Part shown: positions 38,744-51,214 of the stretch, one piece after another
Position numbering within the stretch: the stretch's first letter is position 1
Layout: every line of letters starts with the position of its first letter
From: Camarhynchus parvulus
Lineage: Eukaryota; Chordata; Aves; Passeriformes; Thraupidae
Direction of reading: 5' to 3'
DNA length: 64,000 nt
Assembly (NCBI RefSeq): GCF_901933205.1
Contig: NC_044573.1
Coordinates: forward strand, 88,122,546 to 88,186,545
Translations under genes and position numbers: made by a program
Notes under the pieces: generated by a model
What the model was told of the DNA's origin: nothing
Databases searched by the model: none
What the model saw: the letters and a program-made list of their open reading frames with translations, nothing else

Positions 38744-38815
38744 GAAATGATCATCGACAAGGTTAATGGACAGGTTGTCCCTCGGTACTTGATATATGAC
38801 ATTATTAAGTTTAAT
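38744..38815 (+). CDS. RNGTT: RNGTT exon (human exon 10 equivalent): motifs III and IIIa
   Basis: A 72-bp phase-0 exon of 24 codons: [20 protein letters not shown] followed by IKFN. Joined to the previous exon it gives LDGEMIID, motif III. RYLIYDI is motif IIIa. Both line the GTP-binding pocket in this family. The donor is GTAAGT. Because both ends are phase 0, skipping would keep frame but remove two catalytic motifs. Confidence 0.97.
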
Positions 38816-39464
38816 GTAAGTACTTTCAGTTTTATTGCTTATCATAAGTTATTAATTCTTACTTCAATTTTAATATTTTTTATATAAGTAAGAGCTTCAG
38901 GGTAAATACAAACACCAAAATCATTTGCGTATTTTGCATCCTGATAGCAAGCGATGTATCAGAATTTAGACTGAAAGCAGCCTTACAACACATGTTGATT
39001 TATTTCCACTTGCTCAAGAAAAAATGGCCATTTGAAACAGTCTGCTAGACACTGTTGGAAAATTTCCCATTTCTACAGCATGTTTGAACTATTTAGGCAG
39101 TGCAATCAAGAGGAGATGGAGGAGTTAGCCTGGTGTATTTGTTAGCAGAGCTTCACAGTACTTTTTAGGCTGCTCTGTCAACTCCTTCTCAAGTTTGAAA
39201 CCAGGCAACTGTTCCTCTGCTAAGTCCTCAACAGCAGGGTCTCCTTGTGGCATAGGCTGTAGGGAAAATGTATAATGAGGAAATATATTGCAGAAGTTGT
39301 GGAAAAGGAGACTAGAGTGTAGGAATAAAATCACTGGGTTCACAAGAAAGAGCTGTTAAACAGTACTGGAAATAGGAAACTTGTTTTCTATAGAACCAGC
39401 TTTCATATACAGTAAAGGTTTGAATATCTCCAAGGGGCTCTTGCTGGTGTCATTTACAGACTTT

Positions 39465-40034
39465 TGTTGTTGTTGTTTTCTTCATAGTAGCCCATGTAGT
39501 ATTGTGTTTTGGATTTGCAAATCAGCATGGAATAGTGCTGAATACACAGGGATGTTCTCTGTCATTGCTGAGCAGCGCTCAAATCCTCACGTGGCTTCAA
39601 GCCCTTTTCTGTTTCACTCTAGTGCACCAGTGAGTAAGCTTGGGGTGCACAGGGAGTAGGGAAGGGGGCACAGCCAGGACAGCTGACTCCAGCTGACCCA
39701 AGGGACATTCCTTGTCATGTGATGTTGTACTGTGCATATAAAGCTGGGGGAAGGAGGATGTTTGTAGTGGTGGCGTTTGTCTTCCCAAGTCACCATTATG
39801 TGTGATGGAGCCCTGCTGCCCTGAGGATGGCTGAACACCTGCCTGCTTATGGGAAGTGATGAATGGCTTCCTTGCTTTGCTTTTTTTGCATGTGCAGCTT
39901 TTACTATAGCTTTGAAACTGTCCCTATCTCAAACCCTGAGTTTCCTCACTTACACCCTTTTGATTCTTTCCCCTCATGTGATTCCAGGGGAGTGACTGGC
40001 TGTGCAAGGCTTAGCACCTACTGTAGTTAAAGCA
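39465..40034 (+). mobile_element. LTR of avian endogenous retrovirus, same strand as RNGTT
   Basis: Ordered blocks of the songbird LTR family are present in plus orientation: TAGTATTGTGTTTTGGATTT, GCACAGCCAGGACAGCTGAC, CTTCCCAAGTCACCATTATG and GATGGAGCCCTGCTGCCCTG. A TATA box (TATAAA, 39737-39742) is preserved 5' of AGCTGGGGGAAGG. The usual polyadenylation signal is degraded (TTTGAAACTGTC). No retroviral ORF adjoins it, so it is probably a solo LTR. The ends are approximate. Confidence 0.75.
39737..39742 (+). promoter_or_regulatory. TATA box of the LTR promoter
   Basis: TATAAA sits in GTGCATATAAAGCTGGGGG, the position of the core promoter in this LTR family. It could drive a sense transcript entering the following RNGTT exon at 53132. 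Activity is unknown. Confidence 0.45.
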
Positions 40035-41330
40035 TGTGTTAAATTTAGTCAAAATAGCCCATGGAGAAAACACTAGTGTTAATGCTTCTGGAAAAACAAA
40101 ATTATTGTTTCAGTGCACCTAACAGGACAAAAGCAGTATTAGTAAACCAGAGGACATTTCAGCCTTTCTAAACTACAGTTGACTCTTCCAGTCTTGAATA
40201 AGGTACTGCTCAGCTCAGTCACTCAGTGTGAGTGGCAATTGCAAGTGTAGGCATGGTACCAGTCACCAGAAATTACTTAGGTATTCTTGGAAGCATAGTC
40301 ATACTGTGACTTAGGACAGCTGCTTTTAAAAGGAGTAGTTTGTGGGGAAGATGTGTTAGATTAGGACTACAAGCTTTTTGTTAACACATTTTAATTCTGT
40401 ATCTGGATGTCCTTTCTCTAGCCTTTTCTGAAAAGTAGGTGTTAGTTTGCTGGATCCCTCCTACCATGAAGACTTTTCCCTAAGCAAGATTTCCATGTAC
40501 TCTTCTGAAAAACACAGTCTCTTATAGCCACTCATGGGTTCTCATTTTTTCTTTACATCTTCTTACCTGCTGCTCCACCTGTGGTTCCATGTTTATTAAC
40601 CTTCATGTCTTGCCTTCTCTCTGCTCTCCTTTTAAGTCTAACCTACCACTCACTGCTGTTACATTTCCTTTGAAGTAAACTTGTAATGTTAGTAGTGTAC
40701 AGTCATTCAGTTTGGGATGTGCATATAAAAGTGCAAAATAACACTTTTCAAAACTTGTAATTATTTTGGTTAAGCTTTGTTTTGTGGTGGAAGGGGAGGA
40801 AACCCTCATTTGTAGCGAAGTGTCTGGACTTAACATGATGAGTTCCACTTGGCAAACAGGAAAAATCATCAGTAGGTTTCCAGGGGATTGTCAATGTTTA
40901 AGAAAAGTCTTCTTTTGAGCAGTGTTTGGTTTAATTTGTTTTTTAAGAGCTGTGGGAATGAGAGGAGGAGCTGGTTACCATGTAATACTTTTTTAAAGCC
41001 AAGGACAAATTAAGATAATGTTATCAGTATGAGTACAAGCAGGGCTTTAGCTGCAAGAAGTCATTAACAGTGGCCCAACTATAAAGATTAAAAAGCACAG
41101 CTGTTTTTAGGTTAATTTTAGAAGCTTAATTATAAAAATGGGCACCCAAGGATGTTTGGCTTGGCAAGAAATGATCAACTGAATTTTATCACCAAGAGAG
41201 GTAAATGTAATATAACTTCTAAATGGCAAGAAAGGGTAAGTTCCTATTTAAGTTGTGGAAGTTAGGTTTTTGTTCATTTTTTTAGCAGATCTTCAAATAA
41301 AATAATTACACAAGGTACCGGTCCTGTTCA

Positions 41331-41400
41331 AAACCAGAACATTCCTCCCCACCATCCAAACAAACAACCCCCAAACTCCAAAAATTCCCCAAAACAGAGA
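41331..41400. repeat. A/C-rich low-complexity tract
   Basis: C and A dominate, for example CCACCATCCAAACAAACAAC, with few G or T. No gene is present. Confidence 0.6.
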
Positions 41401-44400
41401 TTGCTCTGGAATTTGGCAGTTTGTTTTGATCTGGAAAGCAGTTGAATCTTGAAGGTAAATGATGGAGTTACTGTATTACTGTTCATCATGAGTTACAAGA
41501 TTTGTAGCATGTCCCCTGTCTCACCCTCCACAGGACTCAGCTTACTCTGCTCTGGGAGATGCAGCTTTGCAGCTGGGGAAATGCACATTCAAACCCCATT
41601 GATAAACACCTTTGCTCAGGCAAACCTCATCTTTTAGTCAGGTCTTGTGAATGAAGATATTTTTAGCTGAGCTTATTCTCAAGTGCTTGACCTATTTTGC
41701 TAGCTAAGCATTGCAGAGTTTTCTGGCTTTGTCAGGATATTCCTTCTGAAATGTTGCATTCATAATGCAGAGAAAGTGAGTGGATAAGCACCTACCTGTT
41801 ACAGATTTTAATCCACGTTGTTATTGGTGAGGCTTATTGTTACTTACTTTTTGATTTTGCTATAGTGTGTCAGGAATAAACTCTAGCAGTACTTAGAAAG
41901 AAACAAAGGGAACTAAGAGAATAGACTGACGTACATAGTGTGTATTTGGCAATGGATGTCTATACAGACAAGTCTTAGGAGGAAGGGAACATAAAAATTT
42001 AGTTTCAGTGGTTGGGAGAAACCTATACTTGAGCTCTTGAGCAAAACATGTCAGTTGATTTTGTTGTCTCTTTCCATGATAAATTTTGTATTGAATTCTG
42101 ATACTTATCGTGTATAGCTGCTGCAAAAGTCTGTCTTCAAGGATGCTGATGGAACCCTTTGACTATTTCTTTTAGTTACTGTTTCTGTGACATCTAGTTT
42201 CTAAAAGCTGTAACACATTCTATTTTGTTGCAAGAGATGTTTGTGTCAAGAAAAACAAATGATTCTTCAGATTTAAAAATATTTTTTATTGTAATTTTCT
42301 TCAGTCTGAAGCATGGCATTGATTGTTATTAATAGCACCTCAAAATATGACATTGCTGTCTCACTGCTTTCATCTCACCTGCTAAAATGAAATTCATAGA
42401 AAGAAAGCTGTATCCTAGTGAAATAAACATGCTTTTCGACCTTTGTGAGCTCCACACACAAGAAATCTGGATTTTTCATATTCATCTGAACATAAAAGGC
42501 TAATAGACTCCTTATAGTGTTTAGTCTTAATGAGTACAGAGCTACATCCCTGCAGTGCATGTTGCTTTTCAGCTTCTTGAGTTGTGTCTGTATGTGGCTG
42601 AGTCCATCATTATAGTGACTGCAGCTGTATAGCTACAGTTTCAAATTTGGTGGATAATTCTAATATAACAGAGGAAGCTGGCAGTAGAATAATTAATAGC
42701 CCCAGAAGCAAATGCAAGCAAATCCAAATCCCTTTTCATCCGAAACAGTCCACAAAAGAATGTGTCTTCGTTCTCCTGTTATCTTGGAGACAGGTCTTCC
42801 TGAAAAGCCTTGTTTTGAGAAGCTTTTTCTTAGATAATATTCAGTAGCTACTTGTAAATGTATGGACACTAAACTTAACCAACTATTTTTTCCCTTAGTT
42901 AAGTAACAAACAGTAACACTGGCAAGATGTAGGATCTAATTAATGCATTCTTAGCAAAGATGCTGAAAATGAGTACAACTTTCCTTTTCCTTTCTAACCC
43001 TGGCCTTTAAATTTTTAAACTCTAGCCAAGTTTTTGTGAGACCAGATTGCAATGGTAAGAATAGACTGAATGCTTGAAAAAGAATAATTATTTAAATGCT
43101 TAGAAAGGAGATAGAATTTTGATTAAATTTGCTAATACTTTGTGCATTGAATTAAGTCAAGATCAAGATTTCTTTGGGTGTCATTATGTGTATCAATGCT
43201 GTTGCTATTGATAAAATTTGTCATGGTAAACAGATATGCTGGTCATAAATCCTGCCCATAGCCAATGCGCTCATTGAATTAATGCATGAAAAATGTTTGT
43301 TTTAAATCCCTGTACAACATTACCATGTCTGACTTTTCTGTTACAAACCTCATTTTAAAGCAATGTATGGCTCACAGTCCATGCTGTCTCTCACTTATTA
43401 GCCTATTAACCTTATCTTAAACTTGAACTGTGAAAGTTTTGAGGACACAATTCTGACATGCAAATGTTTAACTGCATCTCTTCTGTGACAAATGCACCTG
43501 GCTGGCAGTCACCCTTCTGCTCTTAATTTTGATTCTGTGTTCTTTGTAAATGGTATAACCTGAAAATACTTTAATGTTTACATTTTAAAACATTTAAACA
43601 TTTAAAATGCTTTTGTTTCTAGTAGTGCTAATAGAACTCTGAACAGTAAGTGCGCTGTGGGTATGTTGGCTCTTGTGCCCTTTAGATTATTTCTTGTGAA
43701 GACTTATCTAACAAACACCCAAATGCTTGACTGGTGCTTGTGCTGTGTGTTATGTTCTCAATATGTATCGTCTCATTCCTTCATGGCTCAGGGCTCTGAA
43801 ATACAGACCATCCACTCAGTTCTGTCTTGCTTTGCTTTCTGCTGTTCAGTCTGGGAGAGGTGAATTAAGTTTGCGTTTTCTTCCTCTTCCATTTTTTTAT
43901 GGTGCTGTTTATTGAGAGCAAGGGCAATCTGGTCAGATAATGCAATTGAGTATCTTGAAATTACAAAAGGGCAGCATTTTTACAGTATAGGAAGAGCAAC
44001 AAATGGTGTCTTCTAGGGTGGAGAATCAACACAGTAAGGGAGCGATGCTGCAGAAGCTTTTGGATCTGTGAAGTAGGATTGACGTATCATAGCTAGTTGT
44101 AATTTTAAAGTCTTTCTTGCCTTATTCCCCTTCCATGTTGATCACCTTTTATCTATCATTAAAAACCTGACTTGTACATCTGAGCACCACGTTTTGAAAA
44201 TCTTATTTCTTTGGTAAACTTTCAGACAGCTACCTTGTGCTTGCTTCACTGTTACTCCTTGTATTTCAGTAAAGTGCATAGCAACTGAAAAGTAACATTT
44301 CTGTTCATTCCGGCATACTTTTTAAAAAAAATTTCCTTTGCTATGATGCATGCAAAATTTAGGTTGTTGTTGAAGAGTGATAATTAGTACATGCTGACCA

Positions 44401-45829
44401 GGATGTATTTCCTGTTTTCATGCTCTTATTTTTTTATCTAACAAGCTACTTGTTGTTGGGGAGCAGTCTCTAGTGTTGTAATTAGCTTGAAGCTTGACTG
44501 TTTTACTTGTTGGTTAGATTGTGTGAAAAAAAAACCCCAATAACCATTTATTTATTTCTTTCCCTTACATCTATTACTTTTATCTTCATTTTCCCAACCC
44601 AGGGGGCACTATGGATCACAGTGAAGGTGGTTTGTTTTCCATATTTTCCAAAATAAGGCTTAATAAAGTATTATATAAAAGTGAAAGGGAGTTAATTAAA
44701 TTCTATCACGCCTGTTTTATTCTCAGAATATAAGTGTTCTTATACCTCAACATATGAAGCACATCTCACCGGAAACTTTTTGAATGGCACATTATCACTA
44801 CTTGTCAGGGGAAGAGATATAGTGTTGCTCCTGGGAGAGGGATACAGAACAAGTAGTTCTCCAAGAGTAGCTTTAGAAGTTACCATGATACTAAATCCTT
44901 TATATTTTTCAGGTGTTTGTGTCTTTGGTGTCTGTACTCTTACTTGCTTACCCTCATGTGATACTTTTTCAGCAAACCATGAAACTTGCTATAAAAAAAT
45001 ACAAAGTCACACCTGAAAGTTTAAGTTGGGTTGTAAATGAAAATAACTGAGATATTTTAAACCTGAAATAGAATTTGGAGAATAAAGTCCAAAACCAATT
45101 TTTTTGTTCTTAGGAGGTTTCCTTAAAGAGCTTTTCTCAGTATCTTTGTTAAACAATTTTCTGCTTCTCATGATTCGAACCTTTAAAACCCCTCACTTTT
45201 TATCTGCAGTATCATTTTTTCTTCTAACCCTACAGAAACTTATGATTAAATAGAAAAACTGTGTCCTTCTCCAGCTCACAGTTTATGATAGTCATTCCCA
45301 TAGGTACTGCCAAGTGGACTTAAATCCAGCTTCTGTCTCAAGAAAATATTCAGATCTCTCAAAAATGTGGCAGTAATCACAGCTGAAGTGGAAGGTGTGA
45401 AATACTTTACAGTGGGACAGGTTTTCCACTTGCATTATCCTGTCCAGTTTTCTAAGTACTGGCAATGAAGTCTCAAACAGGGCTTTTCTCGTCTGACATA
45501 TTTCAAAACAAAAATCTCTGGGCAAAATAGAGTATTGGGGAAATGTCATATGGAAGCAGTGAGAGTGTTCCAATGTTGTAATGTCTTATTTCCCTAACTT
45601 AGTTTTAATTACGCATTTTTTTGCAATTAATCTAGCAACAATATTTCATTTTTTCCAGCTTTCTTCCTGTCTCTTCCCATCTTTTTCCTGTTTCTAGGAG
45701 AAAAGAACTAAAGAAAAAGAAATAGTCAAAGTTAATCAGAAGGCTGTAGCAAATATAATAACTGTATATTTCAGGATTGGTTTAAGAAGGTTGAAAGCAG
45801 GACCTCACTAGTATTTTCTTTTTCATGCC

Positions 45830-46230
45830 TAATTGGGAGAGAATTGGGATTATTCTGTCTGAAAAAGAGAAGGCTTAGGGGAGACATTATTGCTGCCTTC
45901 CAGTACCTGAAGGGAGCCTAGAACAGATCTGGAGAGAGACTTTCCACAAGGGTCTGTAGTGAAAGAACAATGGGGAATAGATTTAAACTGGAAGTGGGCA
46001 GGTTTAAATGAGACAATAGGAAGAAATTTTTCACTGTGAGCTTTGTGAGGCACTGGAGCAGGTTGCCCAGAGAAGTTGTGGATACCCCATCCCTAGAAGT
46101 GTTCAAGGCCAGGCTGGATGGGGATTTGAGCCACCTGATCTAGTGAAAAGTGTCCCAGGCCATGGCAGGGGATGGAACTGGATGATCTTTAATGTCCCTT
46201 CAAACCCACACCATTCCATGGTTCTAACAT
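45830..46230 (+). repeat. CR1 LINE 3' fragment, about 400 bp
   Basis: Blocks in CR1 order are GGCTTAGGGGAGACATTATT, GCCTTCCAGTACCTGAAGGG, GAAATTTTTCACTGTGAGC, GAGCAGGTTGCCCAGAGAAG, TTCAAGGCCAGGCTGGATGG and GAACTGGATGATCTTTAATG. It ends in a decayed tail near CCATTCCATGG. Non-coding. Confidence 0.92.
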
Positions 46231-49200
46231 GTTTGAATAGCCTGACTGACTGCTATGGTCTAGGAGAGAATGTGAATGCTGTAATTTCTTCCTTTTAAAA
46301 ATATTTCTCTTATTTAAAATAAATATGAAGAAGAATATAATTTTCTCTTGAAATGAGTATTACATTTTCAGTGTTTCTTACTCATAAGCTAACCATGTCC
46401 CAACGAACTAGATATCTAAAGACAGATTGTGTACTGAAATGATAGATATTTGCAAGTCTTCAGGTGTTACAAGCTTAATTTTTAGTTCTATCATGGTTTA
46501 GACAACGTAGGTGGTTCCTTTTCTAAGACAGTCATTGTGAATAAGTGCTGATTGTACTACTATTTCCCCCCTCATTTCTAGTTTTTACAAGACTTCTTAC
46601 TAACTGTACTAGACAGTCTTATTTTGAATACCAGGAAGTGATTTATATTCTAAAAACACTAGTGCCACAATCTTTTCAAGTATGAAATGGCCTGAATAAT
46701 GTTTTCAAGATGAAGGAATTTTCCCACAGTTCTTTAATTCACTGCAGCAATAATTCTTTCTCATAAAGACAGCTCTGTGAAAACCCAGCAATAGCTATTC
46801 CTATGAAGAGTCATTGTGAATGGCCGATAGAAAGGAAGAAAGTGTGAGGAGAGTTGAAGTAGAAAGCGAAAATATTGACTGCAACACATACTAGGTGGTC
46901 CAATTAAGGTAAGAATGCCTCCATACTACATGCAACACAAGCACTAGGAAAAATAGTTAGAAAAAACTGAAGCAGTAAAATCCTGTGTTTGACTTTGAAG
47001 ATAGCCTAAATTCAGTGTAAAATAAATTATTAAAACTTAGATTCCCATATGCAGTCTTTTTGTGTGTAAATATCCCATGGTGATAATGACACATCTATTT
47101 TATAATTAGGGTTTTTTAGAACTATGACTTTTCCTTCTGTAATTGAAGTGGGAAGTTCATCTACTCAAATTACCTGAGGGGAGGCAACCAGTCTAGACAG
47201 AACAGGATTCCTTTTCGTTTTAATAATTTACGTCCGAGTAAAATTCCCTTATTGAGTTCTGGTTTTTAGGGCTCAGAAGGATTGCTAAATGAAGTCACTG
47301 TACATGCAATCAATGGATTTGACTGAGTTGTCTGTTCTCTGAAAATAGCAACTAGTAAGCTTTCAGTGCCTAACTGGAGCTTTTTTTTCAAAAGGGAGGG
47401 CTTAGGTGTTCATCTGTGCTCGATGCTTGTTTCCATAATTCTGCCTCTTTATTGCCCAGTATTGGTGATGAGAATCATAATTCAGTCACTTCAACTGACT
47501 GTAAATATTCTGCTTTGTATATGTTACGTTTATTCTGGTGGTGCAAATTTATCATCCAGTTGCAATTACAGAGTTTTATGGTTTTTATTGTGAATTTGTT
47601 TAAAGTTTTGAGCAATCCAAGAAGAGTAAGGGACAGAGCAATGGTTGTAGTAAAATCTACTTTTTCTGTTTTGGTCATATCTGTTTAGTCACAGTATTGA
47701 CAGTCCTGCTGTTTTGTTCAAGTTATGTTTACTAATAAAAAAACCCCGTGGAGATATGTTTGTACATTCTGTTAGACCTTGGTGTTGTCCTTTGGTTATT
47801 AACTTCTTTCCCTTGTACATTTTAAAATTTATTTTCAGTGATAATTTTTAAGGAAATACCAGTAATTTAATATATGTCTCGAGCAATATTTTTAATAGGT
47901 CTGATTCTTCAAACCATTTTTGTTCTATGGTAAATCAGAGCAATATTGCACTGTAAAAAACAGCAACATATAAATTGTAATCATGTTCCTGCAGTACACT
48001 GTTTGTATTATTACAATTGAAACAGTATTTCACACACTATACCTCGTTGATGCTAAGATGAACTTTATAAACCTTTTGAAACTGCTGAATTCCTTGCCCT
48101 TGTCATACATGTTTTGAATATTTGAGTGAGAAAAGTTAAAGACCCCCAAAATTTTAAAGTTAGATAATTGCCAAAATTTTGAAATAAATTTTTGGATTCT
48201 ATTGATTGGCATGCCTTTTGCCTTTTAGAAATAAAGAACTTAAGGGTCATATTTCTATAACATTTTTCTTTTCCGTAATACTTTACTTTTAATCCTGCTT
48301 GAAAAAGAAAACTTCATAGGAAATGAAAAAAGCCTTTTAGGCTTAGTAATAATCTTATTTGGAAACTCAAACAGCACCTTTGGATTGTTTGTATATAAAG
48401 CCGTGTGTACAGAAAAAGCAGCATCTATAAAACCATTGTCAGAAGAAATATGTGCCAGATCATTAATATAAAGCTAAAAAGATTAGACTGCACGGTCTTC
48501 AGAAGTTGGGAGAACTAATAATGGGCTTTCATTGGGAATACAGATGTCAGCTGTGGGTGCCTTGAATTGTCAATAACGTTAAACACAGGATAGAAGACAG
48601 TTGTGACATATGTTGTGCTCTGGCTCAGTAAGTGAAGACGTACATGGACGTATATCTGTGTGTGTGTGCTGAATTATTCATGTCTCAGGTACTGCTCTGG
48701 AGAAGCAAATGGAGCATGCTTTGCTGGTGGGTACACTTCAGCCATATCCTATGGAGGAAAAGAATAAATATTCTCAGTTTATCCTGGCCCATGCTGGTTA
48801 TCAGCTGTGTGCAGGGGCCCAGGCATTATTCTTTTTGCTATAGCTGCATTGTGGAAAAAGTGCGTAAATACCAAAATCAAAGATGAAGTACTTTTATGGA
48901 ATTTGGTGCCTGTGTGTTCACTGCATCCATCTAAGTAAAGGACTTTCTGTATAAGGCTTATGGAATTTGCTGAGCTGTGGCTGCGAGGTAACCTTAGAGA
49001 CACAGGGGAAGGGAAAATCAACTGTGGAGGGCGATGCTGGTACATCCTCAGGGATGCCTTTCTCCATGTGGAGAGAGAGGCTGGATGTGCAACAGAAATC
49101 ACATTAGCCTCTTATCCCAGTCCCAGCCACTCCTGCCATTTTGCTGTATGCAGTGACCTGGGGTTTGAGTTCCTCACCTGATGTAGCATGAGGTTGTGGC

Positions 49201-49343
49201 TTCAACACGAGGTCTCTGTGAACCGGGTGGAGGGCAGGAGCACAGCCTGACACTTGTCCAAATTCTGTCTTCTGGCACCCATTTGGAGCATTGTTAGATG
49301 GACTGGTCTTGTTGGGTGGGTGGGGTTTTTTTGGTGGTAGCAC

Positions 49344-49362
49344 TTTTTTTTTTTTTTTTTTT
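49344..49362. repeat. T19 homopolymer
   Basis: Nineteen consecutive T follow AGCAC. In genomic DNA such tracts are common and length-variable. No retrotransposon body is recognisable beside it. Confidence 0.85.
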
Positions 49363-50988
49363 GCTTTTTTCTAATCTCCATTCAGCAAATAAATTGTCTT
49401 CCCCCATCTGCTCAAGACAATGGATATTAAATGAGCTGCAGACCCTATTTTTCAGTGGTTTTAAACCCATTTCTTTTTGTGATTCTTATGTGACTTGTTA
49501 TGTATGATTTCTGTTGAGAAGTTAATTTGAAATAACTGGAGTTTAAATTTAGAAATGTTGAGTCCTGGGTGGATTTCAAAGTTCAGTAGAAATTTCATCT
49601 TAGGTTTTGAAGTTGTGTGGAGGATGTTTTAGCATCAAAACCATATTTTGCAAGCCCACTCCATGCTGTGACCTTAGTGCAATGCACGGAGTTTCAACAG
49701 GTGAAGAAAGCTCAGCTGCTTGAGGAAGAGGTGTTGATTCAACAGATGACTCTTCTGTTAAGGCTTGTCTAAATGATATTTTGCTTTAGGATATATTTTA
49801 TTTACAGTGAGAGGGAAGTGTAACTTTGTAACATAGGTAGGAGATGCATGCTACTTGTTAATTTTGTTTTATCCTTTGCTAACACACTTGCTTTAGGTTA
49901 CAATGTCTAGAACAGGAATTATCATTTTATGTACTTCAGTAACTATGCTGTCAAGCAGTAGTGACCCTCATCCTTCTCAGACAAGTAAAAACCTGCATAT
50001 TGGAATAAGATCTTAATTATCTGAATGCTTAAGTTAGTCAAACATCTGTATTGCCTAAAACATGCTATTACTTACTGCCTGGATTTAGATTATATATGCA
50101 TCAATGTCTTGGTTTTTGACAATTATTAAATGTGTGCTTTATACACTAAATAATCTCTTCCTGGTTTTGTCAAGGTCTCTGAATTATTTATTACAGCCTA
50201 CGTTGCCCTCCTACTTATTTGCTAAAGCTAAGAATGTTATCACTTCAAGATTTTGGCTATGTCTGGGATAAATGTGTTGTATATTAGCAACATTTTTTGT
50301 AATTATGGGAAATGTCTAATAACAAAGAAAGAGCCACTCTCCTACAATATTGCTTTTATTTGGTATGTCCTTGAGTTAAATTCAATTATGTGCTAATTTT
50401 CTTATTGCTAATGTCCTGTGCTTTTGTAAGAATGAAGTACTCTTTGACTTCTTAGTTTACTAGTCTGATGAAGTAGCTTGGCAGCATTGTCTGTGTTTTC
50501 CTTTCTCATATGATCTTATGTCAACCTAGCTTTGACCTTTATTTGATGGAACCTAGTGGTAATATACCCTTCTATTTAACAAGCTTTAAAATAGAAATAT
50601 ATGATTGGCAGGACTGCAGGAAATAATTAGTTCCAAGTAGATGAGAAAAGTGAAAGGAATATTTTCAGGAAAAGAAAGTGATTCAGCTGGTTTATGGTGC
50701 ATATGAAGTTGCCTCAGCTTTTAATTTAACTGTTTATGGATGGAAATATAAATCACTGTACAAAACCATTTTTTGAAGGAGTCATTATAAAAAAGCTTTC
50801 TAAATAACCTAACTGCTTATTGGCTTATTGGAAGCTCAAATGTATGAAATATTAATTAGTTCATTTGCTCTTTCAGACCTACTAATAAAATGTGGCTGAG
50901 CGGAAAATATAGGGAAGAGAGCATGTGCACTAGATCTTGCTGAAATCTACCTAGAGAATTATGTGGGTTCTTTGAAATGATAAAAAAA

Positions 50989-51003
50989 ATATATATATAT
51001 ATA
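50989..51003. repeat. AT dinucleotide microsatellite
   Basis: About seven AT units follow an A8 run. Confidence 0.8.
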
Positions 51004-51185
51004 CATTTCCCAGGAAAGAATTCTTCAATCAGTACTTCAGTCAGTTGTTACAGGTGTTGAGATGTGTTTTCTGTGCTATAATTCCATGTACAAACCAGGG
51101 CAAGCTCAGTCACTGTATAGATGAGTACTCAAGTATGCTATACACAGGGGGAGAAAAAAAGGAAGGAAAAAAGAAGGAAGAAAAA

Positions 51186-51214
51186 ATTGATTGATTGATT
51201 AATTGATTGATTGA
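51186..51214. repeat. ATTG tetranucleotide microsatellite
   Basis: ATTGATTGATTGATTAATTG and further units follow a purine-only stretch (about 51147-51186). Confidence 0.85.

Noticed and set aside
45292..45573. 93-codon minus-strand ORF
   Set aside because: No recognisable domain or splice context. Length is within what chance gives in 64 kb.
48980..49290. GC-richer stretch suspected to be another LTR copy
   Set aside because: None of the ordered LTR blocks seen in the three accepted copies is present.
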